Part shown: in pieces, positions 33,696-43,541 of the stretch
Numbering within the stretch: position 1 is the first letter of the stretch
Layout of the letters: each line of letters begins with the position of its first letter
Assembly: GCA_900544645.1 (NCBI GenBank)
Contig: UQWG01000012.1
Location: forward strand, 1-43,617
Direction of reading: 5' to 3'
DNA length: 43,617 nucleotides
DNA from: an uncultured Collinsella sp.
GTDB lineage: Bacteria; Actinomycetota; Coriobacteriia; Coriobacteriales; Coriobacteriaceae
Position numbers and translations under genes: made by a program
The notes under the pieces: model-generated
What the model was told of the DNA's origin: nothing
The model's input: the letters and a program-made list of their open reading frames with translations, nothing else
The model's database searches: none

Positions 33696-36410
33696 ATGGC
33701 AAAAGTCCGTGTGTCCACCCTGGCCAAAGAGTTCGGCATGACCTCCAAGGAACTGATGGGTCATCTCGCCGATATGAAGATTCCCGCTAAGTCCGCTTCC
33801 TCCACCTTGGAGGACGCTTATGTCGCCATGGTCCGCAAGCAGCTCGCCTCGGTGATCGAGGCCCGCGCTCAGGAAGTCGAGGCCGCCAAGCAGGCCGAGG
33901 AGCAGGCAGCTGCTGCCGAGGAGGCCGCACGCGCCGCCGAGGCCGAGCGCGAGCGCATCGCCGCCGAGAAGGCACGCGAGGAGGAGCGCCGCCAGTTTGC
34001 CGCAGCCCAGGCTGCCGAGGAGGCTGCCCGCGCCGAGGCCGAGGCCAAGAAGAAGGCCGAGCAGGAGCGCCTTGCTCGCGAGAAGGAGGAGGCTGCCCGC
34101 GAGGCCCAGCGCCGCGCCGTTCCCGCTTCCGACTCCGGTTCGCGCTTCCGTTCGCTGCTCGACCAGATCGCCGCACAGGAGACCGTGCTCAAGGAGAAGA
34201 AGGACGCCGAGGACAAGGCCAAGGCCGAGCGCGCCGCAGAGCGCGGTAACCGTCGTGGCGGCAACAACGACCGCCGCGGTGGCCGTCGTAACGATCGCAA
34301 CGCCTCAGACAACAACTCCGAGCGCAACGCCTCCGAGAGCCGTCCGCACAGCCATCGCACCAACGCCAGCAACAACGTCGCTGCCGGCATGGACTTCCCC
34401 AACCCCGATAAGCAGGGCAAGGGCAAGAAGCGCAAGGGCGGTCACAACAACGAAGAGGACCACTACAGCCGCATGGCTCGCGAGGCCGAGGAGTACAGCC
34501 GCGAGAAGGTGCTCGAGGAGGCTCGTGCCGCCGTCGAGGAGGCCTCTCGCGAGTCCACCGGTCGCCGCAAGAAGCGCAAGGAGAAGCGCGAGCGCGAGGC
34601 TGCCAAGGCTCAGGAGGAGCGCAAGATAGAGGAGGCGCTGGCCCAGGGCGTGAACCCCGAGGACCTCGACGCCATCAAGGTCTCCCAGGGCGTTACCGTC
34701 CAGGAGCTTGCCGAGGCGCTCGACGTTCCGGCCAACGACATCATTAAGCGCCTGTTCCTGCTGGGTACGCCGCTCACCATGACGCAGTCCATGTCCGACG
34801 ACCTCGTCGAGCTCGTCGCCGACGACCTGGGCCGTCAGATCAAGATCATCACCCCCGAGGAGGAGAACACCTTCTCGTTCTACGACGATCCCGCCGACCT
34901 TAAGCCGCGTGCCCCGGTCGTCACCGTCATGGGCCACGTCGACCACGGTAAGACGTCGCTGCTCGACGCCATCCGTCATACCGGCGTTGCTGCTGGCGAG
35001 GCGGGCGGCATTACGCAGGCCATCGGCGCTTCGCAGGTCATGATCAACGACCGCAAGATCACCTTCATCGATACCCCGGGTCACGCCACCTTTACGGCCA
35101 TGCGTGCCCGTGGTGCCAAGGTGACCGACATCGTCATCCTGATCGTCGCCGCCGACGACGGCGTCATGCCCCAGACCGTCGAGTCGATCAACCACGCCAA
35201 GGCCGCCGGCGTACCCATCGTCGTCGCCGTCAACAAGATCGATAAGCCGGGCGCCAACCCCGACCGTGTGCGTCAGGAGCTCACCGAGTACGGCGTCATC
35301 CCCGAGGAGTGGGGCGGACAGAACATGTTCGTCAACATCTCGGCCAAGCAGAAGATCGGTATCGACGATCTTCTGGAGACCGTGCTGCTCCAGGCAGACG
35401 TGCTCGAGCTCAAGGCTAACCCGGACACCTTTGCCTCCGGCAACGTCCTCGAGGCCAAGCTCGACAAGGGCCGCGGCTCGGTCGCTACCGTGCTCGTGAC
35501 CCGCGGTACCCTGCACGTGGGCGATACGCTGGTCGCTGGCCTCACCTACGGCCGCGTCCGCGCCATGCTCGACCCCAAGGGTCGCGCCGTCACCGAGGCC
35601 GGTCCCTCTGACGCTGTCGAGATCCTGGGTCTGCAGTCCGTGCCCAACGCCGGTGACGAGTTCCGCGTGTTCGAGGACGAGCGCGAGGCGCGCGCCCTTG
35701 CCGACGAGCGTTCGCTCAAGGCCCGTATCGAGGAGCAGAGCCGCGTCAAGCACGTCACGCTCGAGAATCTCTTCGAGACCATTGCCGACGCCGAGGTCAA
35801 GGAGCTCAACCTGATCATCAAGGCCGACGTCCAGGGTTCCATCGAGGCCCTTCAGGACTCGCTCGACAAGATGGATCAGTCCGAGGTCCGCATCAACACG
35901 ATCCACTCCGCCGTTGGCGCTATCAACGAGACCGACGTCGTCCTGGCCGACGCTTCCAACGCCATCATCATCGGATTTGGCGTCCGTCCCGACGGTAAGG
36001 CCCGCTCCGCCGCCGAGCGCGAGGGCGTCGAGATTCGTTGCTACGACGTCATCTACAAGTGCCTCGAGGAGCTCGACGCCGCCCGTATCGGCATGCTCAA
36101 GCCCACAGAGGTCGAGGTCGCCACGGGTACCGCGACCGTCCTGGACACCTTCAAGGTGCCCAAAGTCGGTATCGCCGCCGGTGTCCGCGTCGAAGAGGGC
36201 GAGATCGCCGCGACCGATTCCGTGCGTCTGGTGCGCGACGGCATCGTGGTCTTCAACGGCAAGATCGCCTCGATGCGCCACTACAAGGACGAGGCAAAGA
36301 GCCTCAAGAGCGGTTCCGAGGGCGGCATTGGCCTGGAGAACTTCCAGGACATCAAGCCCGGCGACCAGATCGAGGGTTACCGCATCGACCAGGTTGCCCG
36401 TACCGAGTAG
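33696..36410 (+). CDS. infB: Translation initiation factor IF-2
   Basis: 904 residues. IF2_N fold at 1-55, then a ~270-residue highly charged Ala/Glu/Arg-rich region, a second IF2_N segment (about 325-375), and the GTPase core: GHVDHGKT at 413-420, DTPGH at 459, NKID at 513. Domains II, III (VQGSIEALQDSL) and IV complete the protein, which positions initiator tRNA on the ribosome. AAAGGGTAGGTGA precedes the ATG. The low-complexity N-terminus is normal for high-GC actinobacteria. Confidence 0.96.
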   Translation: MAKVRVSTLAKEFGMTSKELMGHLADMKIPAKSASSTLEDAYVAMVRKQLASVIEARAQEVEAAKQAEEQAAAAEEAARAAEAERERIAAEKAREEERRQFAAAQAAEEAARAEAEAKKKAEQERLAREKEEAAREAQRRAVPASDSGSRFRSLLDQIAAQETVLKEKKDAEDKAKAERAAERGNRRGGNNDRRGGRRNDRNASDNNSERNASESRPHSHRTNASNNVAAGMDFPNPDKQGKGKKRKGGHNNEEDHYSRMAREAEEYSREKVLEEARAAVEEASRESTGRRKKRKEKREREAAKAQEERKIEEALAQGVNPEDLDAIKVSQGVTVQELAEALDVPANDIIKRLFLLGTPLTMTQSMSDDLVELVADDLGRQIKIITPEEENTFSFYDDPADLKPRAPVVTVMGHVDHGKTSLLDAIRHTGVAAGEAGGITQAIGASQVMINDRKITFIDTPGHATFTAMRARGAKVTDIVILIVAADDGVMPQTVESINHAKAAGVPIVVAVNKIDKPGANPDRVRQELTEYGVIPEEWGGQNMFVNISAKQKIGIDDLLETVLLQADVLELKANPDTFASGNVLEAKLDKGRGSVATVLVTRGTLHVGDTLVAGLTYGRVRAMLDPKGRAVTEAGPSDAVEILGLQSVPNAGDEFRVFEDEREARALADERSLKARIEEQSRVKHVTLENLFETIADAEVKELNLIIKADVQGSIEALQDSLDKMDQSEVRINTIHSAVGAINETDVVLADASNAIIIGFGVRPDGKARSAAEREGVEIRCYDVIYKCLEELDAARIGMLKPTEVEVATGTATVLDTFKVPKVGIAAGVRVEEGEIAATDSVRLVRDGIVVFNGKIASMRHYKDEAKSLKSGSEGGIGLENFQDIKPGDQIEGYRIDQVARTE

Positions 36411-36421
36411 GGGGTAGCTCT

Positions 36422-36832
36422 ATGAAGCAAACGCAGGCAACCCGCCGTCTGGGCGAGCAGCTTCGCGAGAAGCTCGGTTATATCCTGCTCTTTGAGGTTT
36501 CCGATCCGCGTCTCGACCTGGTTACTTTGACCGCGGTCGAGGTCGCGGTGGACCGTTCGTTCGCGCGTGTGTACGTGTCGTGCGATGCGAGCCGCTACGA
36601 CGAAGTCATGGAGGCGCTCGCAAGCGCCAAGGGCCGTATTCGCAGCCTGTTGGCTCGCTCGCTCGATTGGCGTGTCACACCCGAGCTCGATTTTCGCATC
36701 GATCGCTCGACCGATGAGGCCGAGCGCATCACGCGTGCGCTGGAAAACGTTCCCGCCACGCTTGCGATCGAAAAGGACGAGGACGGCTATCCGATAGCGG
36801 ATGCCGCCCAGGAGGCAGCTTTAGATGACTAA
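36422..36832 (+). CDS. rbfA: Ribosome-binding factor A
   Basis: 136 residues from ATG 36422 with AGGGGGT upstream. The KH-type fold shows REKLGYILLFEVSDPRLD, VYVS and RITRALENVP. RbfA helps mature the 30S subunit and the 16S 5' end. It lies 11 nt after infB and overlaps the next gene by 8 nt, so translation is coupled. The C-terminus is slightly longer than in enteric homologues and ends acidic. Confidence 0.93.
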   Translation: MKQTQATRRLGEQLREKLGYILLFEVSDPRLDLVTLTAVEVAVDRSFARVYVSCDASRYDEVMEALASAKGRIRSLLARSLDWRVTPELDFRIDRSTDEAERITRALENVPATLAIEKDEDGYPIADAAQEAALDD

Positions 36833-37868
36833 TTCCGCCGACCTCGCCTCGTGCGAGTCTGCAGATATTCAGCGACGCATCCTCGAGCTCATCGAGGGTG
36901 CGTCCTCCATTGCGATTTCGGGACATACTTCTCCCGATGGCGATGCCTTGGGATCCGTGTTGGGTCTGGGCCTTTCGCTCATGAAGTTTTTCCCCAACAA
37001 GGACATTGCCCTGCTGCTGGCAGACGATGACCCGGTTCCGCGCATCTACCGCTTTATGGAAGGCTCCGATCGTCTGGTGCCGGCATCTACGTACACCGGC
37101 AATCCGGACCTGTTCATCTCGGTGGACGTGCCGGTCGTCGAGCGCCTGAATAACTCCGCCGAGGTGCTTCGCCGCTCAACGCATGTGGTGTGCTTCGATC
37201 ACCATCCGGCGCGCGAGGAGTTTGCCGAGCTCAGCCTGAGGCGCGTTGAAGCTGCAGCCTGCGCTATGATCATCGACCGTTTCTTGGACAATTGCGGCAT
37301 TGTCGCACGTGATGGCGTTGCGACCTGCCTGCTGTGTGGCTTGGTTACCGATACCGGCCGTTTCCAGTACCAGAATGCCGATGCTGCCGCCTTCCATGCG
37401 GCCTCGCGTCTTGTTGCCCACGGTGCCGATCCGGCGCGTGTTGCGCTCGAGGTATATCAGAGCATGCGCGTTGAGTTTTTGCACCTCAAGTCCATCGTTA
37501 TGGGCCGCATTAAGACGGTCGCGCATGGGCGCGTGGCGTATAGCTATGCCTACCAGAGCGACCTTGAGGCCTGCGGCGTCACCTCGGACGAGTGCGACGG
37601 CCTGGTCGATGTGGTGCGTTCGGTGATGGGCGTCGAGGTCTGCATGTTCTTAAAGGGCATTGAGGGCGATACCAAGGTGCGTGGCAACCTGCGCTCCAAG
37701 GGCGACCTCGATGTGTCCGAGATTGCTGCCAACTTTGGCGGTGGCGGGCATCATGCCGCCGCCGGCTTTTCCAACAACGGAACAATTCGCGAGACGCTCG
37801 CCGTGGCACTTCCCATGCTGGCCGAGCTGGTGGGGGAGGATCCCGCTTCGGTGACCGTTGAGCTCTAA
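36825..37868 (+). CDS. nrnA: DHH-family NrnA-type phosphoesterase
   Basis: 347 residues. The DHH domain has GHTSPDGDALGS (D38 and D40 bind metal), DHHPAREEF and LVTDTGRFQYQ. The DHHA1 domain ends with GGGGHHAAAGF. This pattern is that of bifunctional oligoribonuclease/pAp phosphatase NrnA, which degrades nanoRNA to mononucleotides; some relatives cleave cyclic dinucleotides such as c-di-AMP or pGpG. It lies between rbfA and truB, a common actinobacterial and firmicute order. Confidence 0.92.
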   Translation: MTNSADLASCESADIQRRILELIEGASSIAISGHTSPDGDALGSVLGLGLSLMKFFPNKDIALLLADDDPVPRIYRFMEGSDRLVPASTYTGNPDLFISVDVPVVERLNNSAEVLRRSTHVVCFDHHPAREEFAELSLRRVEAAACAMIIDRFLDNCGIVARDGVATCLLCGLVTDTGRFQYQNADAAAFHAASRLVAHGADPARVALEVYQSMRVEFLHLKSIVMGRIKTVAHGRVAYSYAYQSDLEACGVTSDECDGLVDVVRSVMGVEVCMFLKGIEGDTKVRGNLRSKGDLDVSEIAANFGGGGHHAAAGFSNNGTIRETLAVALPMLAELVGEDPASVTVEL

Positions 37869-37883
37869 CTTATTGGATGGTAC

Positions 37884-38816
37884 ATGGCTCGTCGAACGCC
37901 TTCTCAATTGAATATGCTGCTCGCCGTCGATAAGCCGGTGGGTTGCACGTCCCACGATGTGGTCTCGCAATGTCGGCGCGCCCTCCATGAGCGTCGCGTC
38001 GGCCATGCCGGCACGCTCGACCCCATGGCATCTGGCGTCATGGTAGTGGGCGTGGGCCAGGCTACTCGTCTGCTGGGCATGCTCACCCTCGACACGAAAA
38101 GCTACGTCGCCGATATTTCGTTTGGCGCCGAGACGAATACCGATGATGCGGAGGGCGAGGCGGTCCGCACGGTGGCTGTTGCCAACGAGCTCCGCGATCC
38201 TGCCTATGCCCGTGAGCACTTGGCCGCCATGCTGGGCCCGCAGATGCAGGTGCCGCCGGCGTTTTCTGCTATCTCGGTCAATGGCGTTCGCGCCTACAAG
38301 TCTGCTCGCGAGGGCAATGCGGTGGACCTACCTCCGCGCCCCGTCGAGGTCTATGCCGCCGACCTGATCGCCGTGGGCGGCGAAGGTGATACGTGTGTGT
38401 GGACCGTGGCGTTCTCGGTGAGCAAGGGCACCTATATCCGTGCGCTCGCTCGCGACCTGGGCCGCGCTTGCGATAGCGCCGCGCATATTTCCGCACTTCG
38501 TCGCACCGCATCTGGTGTTGTTTCCATTGGCGCCTGTCATGCGGTGGAGGAGCTTTCTCCCGAGTCCGCCGCTGGCTTTGCCCTGGATCCCATTGCGGCC
38601 TTGGGCGCCATGCGTGTTGACTTGCCGGGCAATCTTGCCGACGACCTGCTCTGCGGCCGTCGCATTCCCGTTGAGCGTGCGCTTGCCGATTTCGATGTCT
38701 CGAAGGCGCTGTTTGCGCTGGTGCTCGATGGGGGACTCAAGGCGCTCGCCCGCATTGAGAGTGGCCGCTTTGTTATGGAGCACGTGTTTCCGCAGGCAAT
38801 CGGCGGTGTTCGATGA
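37884..38816 (+). CDS. truB: tRNA pseudouridine-55 synthase
   Basis: 310 residues. The catalytic aspartate D46 is in GHAGTLDPMASGV, with the KPVGCTSHD, GPQMQVPPAFSA and KGTYIRALARDLG motifs following. It converts U55 to pseudouridine in the T arm of tRNA. The ATG at 37884 follows nrnA by 15 nt. Its TGA overlaps the ribF ATG. Length and motifs are normal. Confidence 0.95.
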   Translation: MARRTPSQLNMLLAVDKPVGCTSHDVVSQCRRALHERRVGHAGTLDPMASGVMVVGVGQATRLLGMLTLDTKSYVADISFGAETNTDDAEGEAVRTVAVANELRDPAYAREHLAAMLGPQMQVPPAFSAISVNGVRAYKSAREGNAVDLPPRPVEVYAADLIAVGGEGDTCVWTVAFSVSKGTYIRALARDLGRACDSAAHISALRRTASGVVSIGACHAVEELSPESAAGFALDPIAALGAMRVDLPGNLADDLLCGRRIPVERALADFDVSKALFALVLDGGLKALARIESGRFVMEHVFPQAIGGVR

Positions 38817-39820
38817 TGTTGTCCGCTCATGAGCTCGCGCGTGTCTTTTTCGCGGGCGAGTCGGACGAGGCTCGCATCGTTGCTGCCGATACGTTTGATG
38901 AGTGTGAGCACTTGGGTGCCGCATCGATTGCCATCGGCGTGTTCGACGGCGTTCACCGTGGACACCAGGAGCTCATTGCGGCGCTTGTCCGGGATGCCCG
39001 TGCCCATGGCTGCAAGGCGGTAGTAGTTACCTTCGATCCCGACCCGGACGTCGTGGTGAGCCCTTCGCCCGCTCAAAAACTGATGACGACGGCCGACCGT
39101 CTGCATGCCTTGGCTCAGACCGGGGTCGATGCGGTGGTGGCCGTTCCCTTTACGTCTGAGGTTGCGGCGCTTGACCATGTTGATTTTCTCTCGCTGGTGT
39201 CGCGTCTGGTCGACATTCGATCGATTCGCGTTGGCAGTGACTTTAGGCTGGGTCGTGGCGGTGCTTCTGGTGTTGCCGAGATGCGCTCCTGGGGTTCCGA
39301 GCACGGCGTTGACGTGTATGGTCACGACCTGCTTTGCGAGGGCGGTGAGGCCATTTGCGCCACCCGCATTCGTCATGAGCTGGGACAGGGCCATGTGGAG
39401 CTTGCTGCTGGGTTACTCGGCCGTCCGTATATGGTGCGTGGCGGTGTTATTCGCGGCCGTCACGAGGGTTCTGGCATGGGCTTTCCCACGGCAAACTTGC
39501 AGGTTCCCGACGGCATTCAGGTGCCAGCCGATGGCGTGTATGAGGGTCTGGTGCTGGTCGATGACACCGCGTGGCCCGCTGCTGTGAACGTCGGCCTGCC
39601 GCCAACGTATGCTGACGATGCGGCATCTGCGCATCTCGAGGCTAATTTAATTGGTTATACGGGCGACCTGTACGGCGCTTCCGTTTCGCTGGCGTTTACG
39701 CGCTGGCTGCGTCCCTCGCGTGTGTTCGATTCGCTGGATGAGTTGATCGCGACCGTCGAGGGTAATATCGAGGATATTCGTCACAACTTGGGCGATCAGG
39801 GGGTGAGCATCCGTGATTAG
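38813..39820 (+). CDS. ribF: Bifunctional riboflavin kinase/FAD synthetase
   Basis: 335 residues. The N-terminal FAD synthetase domain has IGVFDGVHRGHQELI and VTFDPDPD; the flavokinase domain begins near RGGVIRGRHEGSGMGFPTANL. It makes FMN and FAD from riboflavin, relevant to the flavoprotein operon at the window start. It begins within the truB stop (ATGATG) and overlaps the dnaG GTG by 8 nt, an unusually tight truB-ribF-dnaG arrangement. Confidence 0.94.
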   Translation: MMLSAHELARVFFAGESDEARIVAADTFDECEHLGAASIAIGVFDGVHRGHQELIAALVRDARAHGCKAVVVTFDPDPDVVVSPSPAQKLMTTADRLHALAQTGVDAVVAVPFTSEVAALDHVDFLSLVSRLVDIRSIRVGSDFRLGRGGASGVAEMRSWGSEHGVDVYGHDLLCEGGEAICATRIRHELGQGHVELAAGLLGRPYMVRGGVIRGRHEGSGMGFPTANLQVPDGIQVPADGVYEGLVLVDDTAWPAAVNVGLPPTYADDAASAHLEANLIGYTGDLYGASVSLAFTRWLRPSRVFDSLDELIATVEGNIEDIRHNLGDQGVSIRD

Positions 39821-41921
39821 CGATGAGGAAAAAGACCAGGTACGCGCTGCGTCTGACCTGGTTGCCATCGTGCAGGAAACGGTCGAGCTCAAGCCTCGCG
39901 GCCATGAGTTTTGGGGATGCTGCCCCTTCCATGGCGAGAAGACGCCGTCCTTCCACATTATCCCCGCCACGCAGGTGTGGCATTGCTTTGGTTGCGGCGA
40001 GGGTGGCGACGTTTTCACGTATATCATGAAGCGCGAGAACCTGAGCTTTCCCGAGTCAATCCGTTACTTGGCCGATCGCGCGGGTATTGAGCTGCATGAC
40101 ACCGGAGATCGCCGCGAGCGCGGCACCAAGCGTGCCCGCATCTACGATCTGTGCGCCGAGACCGCCCAGTTCTACCACACCATGCTCATGCGCGGTAAGG
40201 ACGGCCGTCCGCGCGAGTACTTTGCCAGCCGCGGCATGGGCGGTGACGTCTGCCGCCGCTACTGCCTGGGCTTTGCACCGGGCCGTAACGCGCTGGTGTC
40301 GCACCTGTCCCAGGCGGGTTTTACCCCGCAGGAGATGATCGACGCCAACGTTGCCGTGAGTCGCGGGCGCGGGCAGCTTGCCGACCGCTTTTACGACCGC
40401 GTGATGTTCCCCATCTTTGACGAGCAGGGTCACAACATTGCCTTTGGCGGTCGCATTATGGGCGACGGCCAGCCTAAGTATCTCAACACAGCCGAGACGA
40501 GCGTGTTTCATAAAAAGCGAAACCTCTACGGCTTTAATTGGGCCAAGGAGTTTATCGTCGCGCAGGATACCGCCATCGTGGTAGAGGGCTATACCGATTG
40601 CATCGCCTGCTGGGAGGCGGGGATTAAAAACGTTGTCGCCACGCTGGGCACCGCCCTCACGGAGCATCACGTCAAGACGCTCACTCGCTTTGCCAAGCGC
40701 ATCGTGTATATGTTCGACGGCGATGCAGCGGGCCAGAAGGCCGCCCGTCGCGCGATTCAGTTTATCGAGCAGGATTCCATGGACCTGCGCTGCGTGGTGC
40801 TCCCCGACGGCAACGACCCCATGGAGTTCATCACCGCACATGGTGGCGAGGCACTGCAGACGCGCATCGACGCTGCCGAGCCGCTTATGGACTTTGTCTA
40901 CCGTTCGCTGCAGGAGTCGAGTGACATCACCACGCCGGGCGGTCGCGCTAAGGCGCTGGAAGATGCGCTGACGCTTATCTATCCGTTGCGCAACAGCTAT
41001 ATGATCGACACGTACTTTATCCAGATTGCCGATCTGCTGGGTTTGGATCTGGAGACGGTGCGCGCGAGCTCGGGTCGTGTGTTTCGCGATGTCGCCAAGC
41101 GCGAGGATGCGGAACGACGTCGTGAGCAGAACTATGAGCGCCAGCGGGCACAGACTGAGCGGTCCGGTAGCGCGGGCGGTCGGGCGTCGGGTTCTCGCGA
41201 TGCCGGTCGCGGTGCTTGGGCATCGGGCGCGACGCCGCCGGTGTCCGCGCCGGTCGAAGAAGAGCCGTACGACTACGTCCCGCTCGATGCCTACGGCGCC
41301 GCGCCCGTGGAGGTCGTCGACGACCTGCCGCCGATCGATGTGCCTGATGGTATGGGCGCTGTGCCTGTGGCTGACGGTTCGGGCGCACCGGCTGCGGCGG
41401 CGCCGATGGTTCTTACCGATCTTGAACGCAAGTCCTTGGCAGGGGAGCGCGAGCTGTTGACGATGCTCACGAGCTACCCCGACCTGTTCCGCACGTATGC
41501 CGACCGCATCTGCTCCATCGAGTGGGTTGACCCGCGTCACGAGTCCATTGCATGGGCCGTTCTGGCAACGCCGCCGGGAACCGATCCTGCAGCCTGCATG
41601 GATGCGGCGCGCTCAGTGTGTCCCGATGCGGCAACGCTTGTGAGTGCCGGGCGCATCTCCGCGACGAGCAAGCACCCCACCGAGACGAACATCGTGTTTA
41701 TGCTTGATACGCTTGAGCTCTACACCATCAAGCGTCGCATGCGTGCCGCACAGGCCAAGCTGCGCCAGGACCGTTCACTCGATGATGAGGCCCGTCGCGC
41801 GCTGACCGTGCAGGCCGCGCAGGATTCGCAGCGTCAACGCGAACTGCAAAAGTCGATCGGCGGCGTGGCGGACCCTTTCCGTTTGATCGGCCTGGAGGCC
41901 GCAGGCACCGAACAAGCCTAG
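39813..41921 (+). CDS. dnaG: DNA primase
   Basis: 702 residues from GTG 39813 (GGGGGTGAG upstream). The CHC2 zinc site is C37, H40, C58 and C61. The RNA polymerase core and TOPRIM motif follow (VVEGYTDCIACWEAG, FDGDAAGQKAARRAI). A Gly/Ser/Pro/Asp-rich linker (about residues 440-530) separates it from the helical DnaB-helicase-binding domain. It makes primers at the replication fork. Position between ribF and rpoD is the macromolecular-synthesis-type order. The long linker is low complexity and probably disordered. Confidence 0.95.
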   Translation: MISDEEKDQVRAASDLVAIVQETVELKPRGHEFWGCCPFHGEKTPSFHIIPATQVWHCFGCGEGGDVFTYIMKRENLSFPESIRYLADRAGIELHDTGDRRERGTKRARIYDLCAETAQFYHTMLMRGKDGRPREYFASRGMGGDVCRRYCLGFAPGRNALVSHLSQAGFTPQEMIDANVAVSRGRGQLADRFYDRVMFPIFDEQGHNIAFGGRIMGDGQPKYLNTAETSVFHKKRNLYGFNWAKEFIVAQDTAIVVEGYTDCIACWEAGIKNVVATLGTALTEHHVKTLTRFAKRIVYMFDGDAAGQKAARRAIQFIEQDSMDLRCVVLPDGNDPMEFITAHGGEALQTRIDAAEPLMDFVYRSLQESSDITTPGGRAKALEDALTLIYPLRNSYMIDTYFIQIADLLGLDLETVRASSGRVFRDVAKREDAERRREQNYERQRAQTERSGSAGGRASGSRDAGRGAWASGATPPVSAPVEEEPYDYVPLDAYGAAPVEVVDDLPPIDVPDGMGAVPVADGSGAPAAAAPMVLTDLERKSLAGERELLTMLTSYPDLFRTYADRICSIEWVDPRHESIAWAVLATPPGTDPAACMDAARSVCPDAATLVSAGRISATSKHPTETNIVFMLDTLELYTIKRRMRAAQAKLRQDRSLDDEARRALTVQAAQDSQRQRELQKSIGGVADPFRLIGLEAAGTEQA

Positions 41922-41990
41922 ATGTTGTGGTCAACCAGCGTATTCTCGCCTATATCCAGCCCTCTTTTTGGGTATAGACGTCAATGTGTG

Positions 41991-41999
41991 TGCTAAAGT
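41991..41999 (+). promoter_or_regulatory. Extended -10 element of rpoD
   Basis: TGC followed by TAAAGT, about 33 bp before the GTG start. There is no convincing -35, so an extended -10 promoter is likely. Some rpoD transcription may also come through dnaG. Confidence 0.4.
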
Positions 42000-42031
42000 A
42001 TTGAGTCCTGTGGACTATGAAGGGAGAATCT

Positions 42032-43381
42032 GTGCCAAAAAAGACTGAGAGCACGGGTACTGGGCTGGAATCCTACGTTGCAAAGCTCATGGGCAACGGC
42101 TCAAACAGGACTTCGGTAACCGAGGACGAGATTCAGGTCGCCCTGAAGGATATCGATGTTTCTGACGAGCAGCTCACCGCGGTGTATTCCGCGCTGCGCA
42201 ACAGCGGCATCCAGATTATCTCCGCGAGCGGTAACGACGACGCCCCCATGGACGTCGACGATGACGATAACGATACCGATACCGACGATTTCGATGACGA
42301 CGACGAGCACGATTCCGGCTCGCTCGACGATCACGAGCTCAAGATGGCCCGCCAGGCCGACGCCGAGATGGGTTCTTCCAAGAGCAAGAAGAAGCGCACC
42401 GTGCGCACGTCCCGTTCGCGTTCGCGCGTGCGCGGCATCGATGCCTCCACGGTGATGCTGACCGGCGACCCGGTCCGTATGTACCTCAAGGAGATCGGCA
42501 AGGTCGACCTGCTGACCGCCTCCGAAGAGGTCGATCTGGCCATGAAGATCGAGGCCGGTCTTGAGGCCACCGAGAAGCTCGAGGCTGCCGATGCTGGTGA
42601 GCTCGAACTCACGCGTGCCGAGATGCGTCGTCTTACGCGCATTGAGAACGTGGGCCTCGAAGCCAAGCAGGCGCTCATCAGCGCAAACCTGCGTCTGGTC
42701 GTCTCCATCGCCAAGCGCTATGTCGGTCGCGGCATGCTGTTCCTGGACCTGATTCAGGAGGGCAACCTCGGTCTGATCCGCGCCGTCGAGAAGTTCGACT
42801 ACCAGAAGGGCTTTAAGTTCTCCACGTACGCCACGTGGTGGATCCGTCAGGCCATCACGCGCGCTATCGCGGACCAGGCCCGTACCATCCGTATTCCCGT
42901 GCACATGGTCGAGACCATCAACAAGCTCGTCCGCGTGCAGCGCCAGCTTCTTCAGGACCTGGGTCGCGACCCGACCCCCGAGGAGATCGGTGCCGAGATG
43001 GACATGAGTGCCGACCGTGTCCGCGAGATCCAGAAGATTTCGCAGGAGCCCGTGTCGCTCGAGACTCCCATCGGCGAGGAAGAGGATTCCCAGCTGGGCG
43101 ACTTCATCGAGGACTCCCAGGCTATCGTTCCGCCCGATGCCGCCAGCTTCTCCATGCTGCAGGAGCAGCTCACCCAGGTGCTCGACTCGCTTGCCGATCG
43201 TGAGCGCAAGGTTATCGAGCTGCGCTTTGGCCTTGTCGACGGACATCCTCGTACGCTCGAGGAGGTCGGCCGCGAGTTTGGTGTCACGCGCGAGCGTATT
43301 CGCCAGATCGAGTCCAAGACCCTGGCCAAGCTCCGTCACCCGAGCCGTAGTAGCAAGCTCAAAGACTACATCGAAAGCTAG
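42032..43381 (+). CDS. rpoD: RNA polymerase primary sigma factor RpoD
   Basis: 449 residues from GTG 42032, chosen because AAGGGAGA lies 4-5 nt before it; ATG 42017 would overlap that site. Region 1.1-like N-terminus, then a very acidic run (about residues 70-105), region 1.2 (DPVRMYLKEIGKVDLL), region 2 (LRLVVSIAKRYVGRG, FSTYATWWIRQAITRAI), region 3 and region 4 (EEVGREFGVTRERIRQIESK). It directs polymerase to housekeeping promoters like those noted here. A basic stretch KSKKKRTVRTSRSRSRVRG follows the acid run, giving a charge-segregated tail. Confidence 0.96.
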   Translation: MPKKTESTGTGLESYVAKLMGNGSNRTSVTEDEIQVALKDIDVSDEQLTAVYSALRNSGIQIISASGNDDAPMDVDDDDNDTDTDDFDDDDEHDSGSLDDHELKMARQADAEMGSSKSKKKRTVRTSRSRSRVRGIDASTVMLTGDPVRMYLKEIGKVDLLTASEEVDLAMKIEAGLEATEKLEAADAGELELTRAEMRRLTRIENVGLEAKQALISANLRLVVSIAKRYVGRGMLFLDLIQEGNLGLIRAVEKFDYQKGFKFSTYATWWIRQAITRAIADQARTIRIPVHMVETINKLVRVQRQLLQDLGRDPTPEEIGAEMDMSADRVREIQKISQEPVSLETPIGEEEDSQLGDFIEDSQAIVPPDAASFSMLQEQLTQVLDSLADRERKVIELRFGLVDGHPRTLEEVGREFGVTRERIRQIESKTLAKLRHPSRSSKLKDYIES

Positions 43382-43390
43382 TCAAGCAAG

Positions 43391-43427
43391 AAGCGCCCTC
43401 AAGCACACCCGCTTGGGGGCGCTTTTA
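43391..43427 (+). terminator. Terminator of rpoD
   Basis: AAGCGCCCTCAAGC and GCTTGGGGGCGCTT form a 14-bp stem over ACACCC, followed by TTTATG, 10 nt after the rpoD stop. Confidence 0.85.
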
Positions 43428-43430
43428 TGT

Positions 43431-43456
43431 AGTCATTGGGGACGTCCCCAATGACT
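43431..43456. repeat. Perfect 26-bp palindrome
   Basis: AGTCATTGGGGAC is followed immediately by its exact complement with no loop. It lies between the rpoD terminator and the tRNA promoter. The perfect symmetry suits a protein-binding site or a small palindromic element. Confidence 0.8.
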
Positions 43457-43483
43457 AGGTCGGAAAAATTCTCAAAAAAGTTC

Positions 43484-43511
43484 TTGCCCTGAGCTGATTC
43501 GTCCGTATAAT
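43484..43511 (+). promoter_or_regulatory. Promoter of tRNA-Asn
   Basis: TTGCCC (43484-43489), a 16-bp spacer and TATAAT (43506-43511), placing the start about 25 nt before the mature tRNA. Confidence 0.75.
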
Positions 43512-43541
43512 AAACTTCGTTGCTTGAGAGCACGCACCTAT

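Noticed and set aside
33787..34435. Arg/Pro/Ser-rich minus-strand frames within infB
   Set aside because: They mirror the Ala/Glu/Arg repeats of the IF-2 N-terminal region and have no independent support.
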